From positions 62,001-126,000 of the forward strand of contig DASWEY010000077.1 in assembly GCA_036394575.1 (NCBI GenBank): a stretch of DNA of 64,000 bases, read 5' to 3'. Shown one piece after another: positions 1 through 6,958 of this stretch (position 1 is the first letter of the stretch; every line of letters starts with the position of its first letter). The notes under the pieces are model-generated. The model searched no databases. It was not told the DNA's origin and saw only the letters and a program-made list of their open reading frames with translations. The position numbers and the translations under genes are program-made. The stretch is from UKL13-2 sp036394575. Lineage in GTDB: Bacteria; Pseudomonadota; Gammaproteobacteria; Burkholderiales; Usitatibacteraceae.

Positions 1-1627
1 CATCAGCCAATGGCGCCGGCGTCTCAATCTTGGCCATCGGCAAGTTGGCTACATTCAGGCTGTAATCGTCATGGCCCCATTCGCAGCGCGCCAATACCAT
101 CCTGGGGATTTTCTTTAAGGTCAAATTCGGCCAGCGCTCGGCTGCTTTTGCTGCCGTTACGCCGTGATAGGCCGTACAGCACACCAACAGGCTTTGCTCG
201 CTGCCAACCTCGTCCGACAAGGCCTGCAACTGCTCAGCCGATAAGTTTTGCGTGGTGACATAAATAAAATCGCGCTCGCTGGAATGGCCGTGCTGCCACC
301 ACTGCGTTTCGGATGGCGCGTAAGTAAAACCTTCCAGCTTGCACAGCGCCTCCGCCAGTTGTCCGGCGTCGTATTCGGGATTGACGACGGGGTTGCCCCA
401 GCGATCATTGATGATCAGGCTTGGTGCGAGCTTGTAGTAGCGGAAACCGCCGCCACCTGCCCAGTTCACCGTTTCGGTAATGCCGCCCTTGTCTTCACCG
501 TCGATGACTTTTTTCAAGCGGGGGATGATGTGCGTGTGACAGTGTTCGCCCAATTCGACCATGATCCAGCGCCGGCCCATTTTGTGGGCGACGGCGCCAG
601 TTGTGCCAGACCCTGCAAAGGAATCCAAAACTAGATCGCCTGGATTAGTGGCAACCGTAATGACGTGGTTTAGCAACCTCTCTGGCTTCGGCGTATCAAA
701 AGGCGTGACTTCAGGAAACAGCGCTTGAATTTCCCGTTTTGCCTCTTGCGAATGGCCAACGTCGGTGTGTGCCCACCAAGTCCTTGGAACTAAGCCGCTT
801 TGGACTTCGCTTAGAAACAGCTTCACGGCTGGATTGTTGTCGCCACTTTCACCGAAGACGATTCGCCCTTCGCTCACCATCGTCCAGAATTGAGTTTCAA
901 GCATTCGCCAATGGCTACCCTTTGGCGGGCTGACCTTGCGTCCTGACGGAGTAGCAATCGTATACATGAGTCCTTCATGACGCTCGCCAGCAGCAAAAAT
1001 GGGGCCAAGGCGCCAAGGCCCTCTAGGATCATTATCAATATTTCGATACTTGCTGGCACTTTCGTCACCACGAGGAAGGAGATTCCTCACATTCTTCCAA
1101 TCCTGGCCCATTGGTGCATAAAGAAGGATGTAGTTATGAGCAGGTGAAATTGCTGCCGCATTACTTCTGCCATAGAAGTTTTCCCAAACCATCGAAGCAA
1201 CGAATGCAGCGCGACCAAACACTTCATCACAGAGCACTTTTAAATAATGGCCTTCGTTATCATCAATAGCGATCCAAAGCGAGCCATCGTCGGCAAGCAA
1301 CCGACTGATTATCTCTAGTCGATCGCGCATTAGACCCAACCAAATTGAATGTTCTAGGCCGTCGTCATAATGTTCGAATGCACTACCCGTGTTGTACGGC
1401 GGGTCTATGAACACGCATTTCACCTTGCCGGTAAACTCCGCTTCCAAAGCCTTGAGCGCCAGCAGGTTATCGCCGAAGATCAGTCGGTTGTCAAAAATGT
1501 CGCCATTCGAAACGCGATTCTTGGCGTGGTAAGACTTTTCCGAGTCTTCTACCAGGATCCGCGGCTCCAGTCGCGGACGTTTTTCCTTGCCTATCCAAGT
1601 CAGCTCAAGTTTCTGCTTCGCATTCAT
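1..1627 (-). CDS. Site-specific DNA N6-adenine methyltransferase (Mod-like), 3' end cut by window
   Basis: The minus-strand frame from ATG 1627 stays open to the left edge, giving at least 542 codons. The start codon overlaps the upstream AIPR stop as ATGA, so translation is probably coupled. Motif IV DPPYNTG is at residues 75-81 and the SAM-binding motif DSFAGSGTT is near residues 335-343. Motif IV before motif I is the beta-class order used by type III Mod and related adenine methylases, so the target-recognition region probably lies between them. The likely role is to methylate adenine in the host DNA as the self mark of the operon, which is inferred from the neighbours. The end of the protein, and any Res-type partner gene, lie outside the window. 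A solitary type II beta-class methylase remains possible. Confidence 0.85.
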   Translation of the reverse strand, partial: MNAKQKLELTWIGKEKRPRLEPRILVEDSEKSYHAKNRVSNGDIFDNRLIFGDNLLALKALEAEFTGKVKCVFIDPPYNTGSAFEHYDDGLEHSIWLGLMRDRLEIISRLLADDGSLWIAIDDNEGHYLKVLCDEVFGRAAFVASMVWENFYGRSNAAAISPAHNYILLYAPMGQDWKNVRNLLPRGDESASKYRNIDNDPRGPWRLGPIFAAGERHEGLMYTIATPSGRKVSPPKGSHWRMLETQFWTMVSEGRIVFGESGDNNPAVKLFLSEVQSGLVPRTWWAHTDVGHSQEAKREIQALFPEVTPFDTPKPERLLNHVITVATNPGDLVLDSFAGSGTTGAVAHKMGRRWIMVELGEHCHTHIIPRLKKVIDGEDKGGITETVNWAGGGGFRYYKLAPSLIINDRWGNPVVNPEYDAGQLAEALCKLEGFTYAPSETQWWQHGHSSERDFIYVTTQNLSAEQLQALSDEVGSEQSLLVCCTAYHGVTAAKAAERWPNLTLKKIPRMVLARCEWGHDDYSLNVANLPMAKIETPAPLAD

Positions 1628-3447
1628 GTGAGATTTCCAATCTGTGGCGCTTTTGAGACTAGATACTCAAAGAGATCCACCGGGTATGGCTGTTCCGCCT
1701 TATATAGTTTTTTCTTATGCTCTATTATTGGATCGGCGGCGAGCCCATAATGCAAGATTGCCACCTTTTGAATCAAGGGTACGGCGTCAGTTTGATTGCG
1801 GAAAAGGCCTAATGGTCCTTTTGAAAACATAGTTGCAGTCTTCGTCTCATCAGATAAATGCTGGCGCAAATCATCAAACGGAGTACTCAATCTAGTCGTT
1901 ATCTTCGCGGTATCAATAAGCGCAGTTCCGCTAATTTCTTGGCTTATTCTTTTGGCCATTACCCAAGCCAGTGCATAACATCCATGTTTATAAATTAGGC
2001 GTTCCAGACCCGACGCGCTGCGCGCTTCAGCAGTCATCCGACTTTGAACGTAGCGATTTAGGCGAACAGCGTTGGCTAACCGAAACGCGGTCAACTCGGA
2101 CGAAAACAGCGCCTTGTACTGCGATGACGTCGTATCCAAAAGCTGAGCAGGCTCCTTTTTTAACCAAACCACATAACGCGGGTCTGGCCGAAGTATTGCT
2201 AGGGCTTGTGCTGCCTCGTCAATGCGAATGCGATTGTCATCAACGGTGCCATCCGCCGCTTCCGCTTTATATACATAGTGAATTCCAAGATAAGCAAGGT
2301 CACGCCGTAATCGTTCTTGCTCATCATCTAACGCTGCAAAGTTTGCAAGAAGCACAAGATTTTGATGATTGCGCGCACGAGTAACCGTTTTTCCGAACTC
2401 ACCATCGGTATCCGCTTTTATTAGAGTAATGGATACGCGGGCCTCGGATATTCCAATTCCCTTATTATCAGCAAGAAACGCCGCTGACGACGCAATCGTT
2501 TGCGCACCGTTAATTATTGAAAACCCGCGCAACTTGAGTCGCTTTTTTCCGCCCTGCGCCTGTTTTGCTCCCTTAGGCTGAATTTCTTGGCATAGCGCAG
2601 TAACACCATTATTCAGATACATAAACTCTTTCGGCTTAACTCTAAGAGTCTTCTGAATCGAGGCATTGACCTCAGTTTTTAGCCCAAGAAACGTTCTAAT
2701 ATTCCTCTCGTATAAAGTCTTTCCATACTTTTCATGAAGCTTCACCAGATCACTGAGCTGCACAAGCCCAAAGTAAGTTACTTTGGGCTCGCTAACCATT
2801 GAACATTTCTCTACAGACAGATCAGCATCAATTCGCTGATAAGCCTTGGCTTTGCGTAAGTCTTCAACGATGCGCTTAGCGTCATAGTCAAATACTGTTT
2901 TGTCCAGCCTTTCTTCGCCATGATCTTCATCTGCGAGGAGTTCTTCGATTGCTTGTTTAGCATGCTTACTAATTCCGGAACCAATATGCGCGACAACAAG
3001 CTTGATGCTGCTGCAGTTATCTAGGACGTCTTCAATCTCAATAAGGCGATTTTCTACATTCTTGTTAAATCCACTGAAATCCTGCTTAATTAGTTTTCGA
3101 ATGCCCTGACAAAACGCAAGTGCTTCATCTTGGCTAAACTGTTCAGCGGCCTTCAGCTTAGATTGAACTAGATAGAGCGTCTCCGTTTGAGCATGGTAAT
3201 AAATCGCATCAACACCAAAATCATCAAAATCATCAATGACTGCGTTTGCAGCATCGTTTTTTGATATGCCGGAGATGTTGTGCAGGGCAAATGCACTAAA
3301 AGCGCGTGATCTATTTTTCCGTAGTTGCTCCTCCTGCGATTTTGTCGTGTCTAAAAGCGGCGGGAGTTGGCTTAGATATTCGGAGTCAAGAACGCCATCC
3401 AGCACAACACGTTGTTCTTGTTCTAATGCGCTCATTAAAGAATCCAT
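1624..3447 (-). CDS. AIPR family (abortive infection/phage resistance) protein with nuclease-fold N-terminus
   Basis: The protein has 607 residues. The central part, with YLNNGVTALCQEI followed by SIINGAQTIASSA, is characteristic of the AIPR family, named for lactococcal abortive-infection phage resistance. The N-terminal part contains DDFGVDAIYY then LYLVQSKLK, i.e. D80, Q95 and K97. This is the D...QxK pattern of Mrr-like restriction endonucleases, so a PD-(D/E)xK-type nuclease is inferred. The gene is noticeably AT-richer than the flanking core genome. It is fourth in the operon, 64 bp after the GHKL gene, and its stop overlaps the methyltransferase start. An alternative in-frame start is Met5. 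The function is inferred as an anti-phage effector or restriction component. Confidence 0.8.
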   Translation of the reverse strand: MDSLMSALEQEQRVVLDGVLDSEYLSQLPPLLDTTKSQEEQLRKNRSRAFSAFALHNISGISKNDAANAVIDDFDDFGVDAIYYHAQTETLYLVQSKLKAAEQFSQDEALAFCQGIRKLIKQDFSGFNKNVENRLIEIEDVLDNCSSIKLVVAHIGSGISKHAKQAIEELLADEDHGEERLDKTVFDYDAKRIVEDLRKAKAYQRIDADLSVEKCSMVSEPKVTYFGLVQLSDLVKLHEKYGKTLYERNIRTFLGLKTEVNASIQKTLRVKPKEFMYLNNGVTALCQEIQPKGAKQAQGGKKRLKLRGFSIINGAQTIASSAAFLADNKGIGISEARVSITLIKADTDGEFGKTVTRARNHQNLVLLANFAALDDEQERLRRDLAYLGIHYVYKAEAADGTVDDNRIRIDEAAQALAILRPDPRYVVWLKKEPAQLLDTTSSQYKALFSSELTAFRLANAVRLNRYVQSRMTAEARSASGLERLIYKHGCYALAWVMAKRISQEISGTALIDTAKITTRLSTPFDDLRQHLSDETKTATMFSKGPLGLFRNQTDAVPLIQKVAILHYGLAADPIIEHKKKLYKAEQPYPVDLFEYLVSKAPQIGNLT

Positions 3448-3511
3448 TCATGTTTGTGCGAAAAGTATACGGATTGGCACTTAGCCATCAAAATCACCAC
3501 CGCTAAATAAT

Positions 3512-5518
3512 TCAACGCTTGTGCAATCCCAATTTTTCAAATAAAACCCTGTTACGACGTTGCGCATCGCGTAACAACTTGTCATATGAAATTATCTCCA
3601 CGTACCCATTTCCACCCGGCAACGTTTTGAAATAACCCTCGCCATCAACTGATTGCTGATAGTTGAAACGCATCTGTCTTTTCAACGTTGGAGTAAGATC
3701 AGCAATGAAGTACCCGTAGTAACGTATGTTCGACGGATTGACCATACGCCCCTCGACATCCTTTACTTTTCCGTCCTCAATAGCGACAAAATGTTCTAGG
3801 ACTTGTTGTGCTGGATCACTTGAATAGTTGTCCCGCCCGGGGCGCTTAAACTCAATAATGACTATGGCACCACTTCCATCTTCTGGCTCTCTAACGCCAG
3901 TGGGCGTGTCATAAAAAAACGCCAGAATGTCAGGTTCTTTACCGTGGGTATTTTCAAACCCAAGTATAGAGTTCACCTTTCTGTCTGAAGTTAGAATGGT
4001 GTGATAACAAAGTCGCTCGTCAATCACCCATAGATTCTGCTGCTCGAAAAAAGAGTCCTTCGATGTTTGCCGCATCGGAAAAATCATGTTGTGTAGCACT
4101 TCTTCGAGCCGATACTTGTCGTCGATACGGCTCTTCTTCAAACTCAAATCAAGCAAGTCCAAAATAGAACGACGGTGTGCTACATAACTGGCTAGTTGCG
4201 ACTTTCCCATGTCGTTGATCCGGGCGATATGTTCGTTCATTTTTGCTTCGTAATGCTCAAATGAATCCGAATCAACAAGAGCCTTTATTTCTGATCCTTC
4301 TGAGCGAATTTTGTCTTCAATTTTTCGCTTAATTTTGAGAAGGGCCTCGTCTAATTTTTCACCTGTAACGCCCGCTGGTATTTCACGCTCGATGAGTTCG
4401 CGATATTGGTCACTTAACAAAACGCGATATTCGGGCGCATCCGAGGCAATGAAATTCTCAATGCCATCCATTTTTTCCTGATTTGTTACGCGGAGATCGT
4501 CGGTCAAAAGCGTGCGCAACGTCTTTGCGATTTCAGCATCAAGCTCTTTTTGGGTTATCAATGATTCGTCAGTTGCCAAATCGTCGCCGTCAGGATTAAA
4601 AAGAATTCCTGTGCGAGTTGTATTGGCATGCGAGTCGAGATATTCGCCCGTGATAAGTACTTTCAGTGTGTAATGCGTGGCATCCGTTGCCAAGAATGTT
4701 TGCGGCAACTCAGGCAAAAGTTTTTTTAATGCGCTAGCAAATACCTCCCGTGCACGAGCGCAGTAGCTAACCTCGTGTGTGTCACGACTACCCATTTGTC
4801 TTAAAATCTGAAGGTGAAAATGGTGCTTTCCGACAGAAAAATCGACCTCCTGAATATTTGGAAAAACTGTCTCGTCAAATAGTTTTCGCAGGTTGATTGT
4901 CGCAATACCAGAATCGTGTAGCCGGACTTCCGGCGCGCTTCGACCCGCAAATCGAATCAAGAAGTGGGAGACTACGCGCTGCGCGATAGCTTGAGCATCA
5001 CGATGCCACGCTGCCAAATATGAGGAATCAAGGTCCACCAGGGAAAGCACTGTTCCCATCTTCTCACCATCAGTAGCGGAAGCGTTTTCTACATCACCTA
5101 CTTCATGATCTATGGAGAAACTGAATTTCCTTGAAGTTACGCCACCGGTTGAATCCCGAAAATTGCTTTCGACATGAATTTGATTGAAGACTTTCAAATA
5201 GGTAAAGCGACCGACACCCTTGCCGCCCAGATGGACCTTCGCTTGGGTATAAGCCTCTTCAAATGACTTGAGGTTTTCATCAGTAAAACCAATGCCATCA
5301 TCTGTGACGGTCACTGCATTGATCAAAGGCATTTCATCTGAATTCGACCCTAAATCTGGACGCCGAATTAGGTGAATTTCAATATTGCCCGCATTCAAGC
5401 CTTTACCAGTCTCCGCTATCGCATCCATTGCATTTGATATAGCTTCAAACAAGGGCATCATGCCTTGCGCTTGCTTCAAATCTAATGACTTGACTAGTCC
5501 CTGGATATTCGTTTTCAT
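3512..5518 (-). CDS. GHKL ATPase fused to a PD-(D/E)xK-like nuclease domain
   Basis: The protein has 668 residues. The N-terminus is a GHKL (Hsp90/MutL/histidine-kinase type) ATPase: N box EAISNAMDA (residues 25-33), G1 box DDGIGF (73-78) and lid GGKGVGRF (98-105). A helical, probably coiled-coil middle (about 380-480) follows. Near the C-terminus is EPDILAFF then IVIIEFKRPG, giving D530, E556 and K558, a PD...ExK nuclease signature. The architecture recalls MORC/MutL-type ATP-gated DNA clamps joined to a nuclease. DNA cleavage is an inference; the ATPase boxes are directly visible. The gene is AT-rich like aipr and sits 61 bp after the DUF2130 gene. I did not recognise a named family for the whole protein. 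Confidence 0.75.
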   Translation of the reverse strand: MKTNIQGLVKSLDLKQAQGMMPLFEAISNAMDAIAETGKGLNAGNIEIHLIRRPDLGSNSDEMPLINAVTVTDDGIGFTDENLKSFEEAYTQAKVHLGGKGVGRFTYLKVFNQIHVESNFRDSTGGVTSRKFSFSIDHEVGDVENASATDGEKMGTVLSLVDLDSSYLAAWHRDAQAIAQRVVSHFLIRFAGRSAPEVRLHDSGIATINLRKLFDETVFPNIQEVDFSVGKHHFHLQILRQMGSRDTHEVSYCARAREVFASALKKLLPELPQTFLATDATHYTLKVLITGEYLDSHANTTRTGILFNPDGDDLATDESLITQKELDAEIAKTLRTLLTDDLRVTNQEKMDGIENFIASDAPEYRVLLSDQYRELIEREIPAGVTGEKLDEALLKIKRKIEDKIRSEGSEIKALVDSDSFEHYEAKMNEHIARINDMGKSQLASYVAHRRSILDLLDLSLKKSRIDDKYRLEEVLHNMIFPMRQTSKDSFFEQQNLWVIDERLCYHTILTSDRKVNSILGFENTHGKEPDILAFFYDTPTGVREPEDGSGAIVIIEFKRPGRDNYSSDPAQQVLEHFVAIEDGKVKDVEGRMVNPSNIRYYGYFIADLTPTLKRQMRFNYQQSVDGEGYFKTLPGGNGYVEIISYDKLLRDAQRRNRVLFEKLGLHKR

Positions 5519-5579
5519 ATAAGTTGCTCCATTTAAAATCCGCGTTCAATGAACTCAGCGAATATTTTTTGGAATCAGA

Positions 5580-6869
5580 CTAATTTCTATTTCCCGCAAT
5601 AGGAGATTCCAGCGCCGGAAGCTCCAATCCTTCAATCTCCTGCAATGACTTCCCCGCAATCCCCTGCAAGTCCCCATACATCCCCACCGTCGCACCCATC
5701 ACCCGCTCAATCTGCTCCTCGCGTTTGGCCCATTGCTTCATGATGACTTTCCTTTCCCTGTCGAGGTCTTCCTGCATGGTGGAAAACGCTTCGACAATGG
5801 CTTCCACACGTTGGCGGAAGCGCGGGCCGGTGAGGTACTGGTAGACCATTTCGGTTTTGGTTTGCTGACCTTCTGTGGCCTGTCGCGCGAGGGTAATTTC
5901 CAGCAGCGATTGGCGCAGAATCATCGCCACGGGCACCGCGGCGCGGGGGTGAGTTACCCAGACGCCTTCTACCATTTCAAAGGTTTCAACACCCTTGGGC
6001 AATATCTGGCTCACGATCACGGCGATCTCGGCTTTCGCGGTCCGCTGGTCATCGCGCAGTTTTGCCAGCCAGGCGTCGCTCCAGTTCTTGGTACGCTTGA
6101 ATTCCCACAAAATTGTGCCGCCGGACTGGCCGCCTGCGCCGACAACGCGGTGCAGGACATCCCCGCCGAATTCCCCTTTGGGTACCGGCTCGATGTTGTC
6201 GAAGGGAAATTTGGCGCGCAGCAGGTTTTCCAGCTCTAGCTCCTGCGCTTCGCCCTGCAATTGCTGTGAGCCCTGTTCGGCGCGGCGCTTCAGGTCCTCG
6301 ATCTGTTTCTGCATCGCGGCAATGGTTTGTTCCTTTTCCATTACCTTGAGTTTCTGTTCCTCCTCGGCTTCTTTTTTGGCTTGTTGGCGGGTGGCGGTTA
6401 GGCCTTCCTGCACGCGCTTTTCAACGGTGAGGTTTACTTCGCGCATGGCGTCATCGAGCTCGCGTTGTTTTTTGATCAGGTCGGCTTGCGCCTTTTGTGC
6501 CTCGGCCAGTTTTTCTTCGCGGCTTTTGAGGACTTCCTGCAAGTCGGCGACCTCGCGCGCCTTTTGTTCAAGGTCCGTTGCCGCCGCCAGCTTGGCTTTC
6601 TTGCCCTCTTCTGCGGCAATTCTCGTTCGATCTTTTTTCAGCTGCTCGGCAACCTGATCGGCTACTTGTTCATCAAGCTTGGCTTTGGCATCGGCGACCT
6701 GCTTTTCCTTCTCGCGAATCGCCTGTTCGCGGGCGGCAATGTCGCTGTCTTTTTGTGCGAGCTGCTTTTCGAATTGCTTGCGGGTGGATTCGATCAGCGG
6801 CGCCGCCAGCGACTCGGTGAGCTTGATTTCGGTTTTACAGTTTGGGCAGGTGATGGTGGGTTCGCTCAT
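5580..6869 (-). CDS. DUF2130 protein: coiled coil plus nuclease-fold domain
   Basis: The protein has 429 residues. It begins with CPNC (C8, C11), half of a possible zinc ribbon. A very long charged coiled coil rich in K/E/Q/A fills about residues 30-215. Next comes a globular domain with GGDVLHRV and LWEFKRTKNW, giving D237, E256 and K258, the PD-(D/E)xK pattern; as I recall, DUF2130 is grouped with that superfamily. The plan (coiled coil then nuclease fold) resembles RmuC. ATG 6869 overlaps the stop of the upstream 30-codon mini-ORF as ATGA. GC appears higher than in the two downstream genes. Its likely job is DNA processing within the restriction-like operon. DUF2130 genes also occur elsewhere as solitary genes, so the role is inferred from context. 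Confidence 0.8.
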   Translation of the reverse strand: MSEPTITCPNCKTEIKLTESLAAPLIESTRKQFEKQLAQKDSDIAAREQAIREKEKQVADAKAKLDEQVADQVAEQLKKDRTRIAAEEGKKAKLAAATDLEQKAREVADLQEVLKSREEKLAEAQKAQADLIKKQRELDDAMREVNLTVEKRVQEGLTATRQQAKKEAEEEQKLKVMEKEQTIAAMQKQIEDLKRRAEQGSQQLQGEAQELELENLLRAKFPFDNIEPVPKGEFGGDVLHRVVGAGGQSGGTILWEFKRTKNWSDAWLAKLRDDQRTAKAEIAVIVSQILPKGVETFEMVEGVWVTHPRAAVPVAMILRQSLLEITLARQATEGQQTKTEMVYQYLTGPRFRQRVEAIVEAFSTMQEDLDRERKVIMKQWAKREEQIERVMGATVGMYGDLQGIAGKSLQEIEGLELPALESPIAGNRN

Positions 6870-6958
6870 GGCTCGATCATCCTGGGAGCGTTTGAAGCGC
6901 CAAGTCGTTTGGCATTAGTGATATCTGTGCCCTGAAGCGCGATGCTCTTTTTCTTCAT
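6866..6958 (-). CDS. Possible 30-residue coupled mini-ORF between SNF2 and DUF2130 genes
   Basis: Read on the minus strand, ATG at 6958-6956 overlaps the SNF2 stop TGA (6957-6955). The frame runs 30 codons to TGA at 6868-6866, which overlaps the DUF2130 start ATG (6869-6867). Both junctions are therefore ATGA overlaps and the apparent 85-bp gap is fully spanned. The peptide starts MKKKSIALQG and ends APRMIEP. No homologue is recognised. It may be a real small protein, or only a translational bridge that couples the two large genes. Chance openness over 30 codons is not negligible. Confidence 0.4.
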   Translation of the reverse strand: MKKKSIALQGTDITNAKRLGASNAPRMIEP

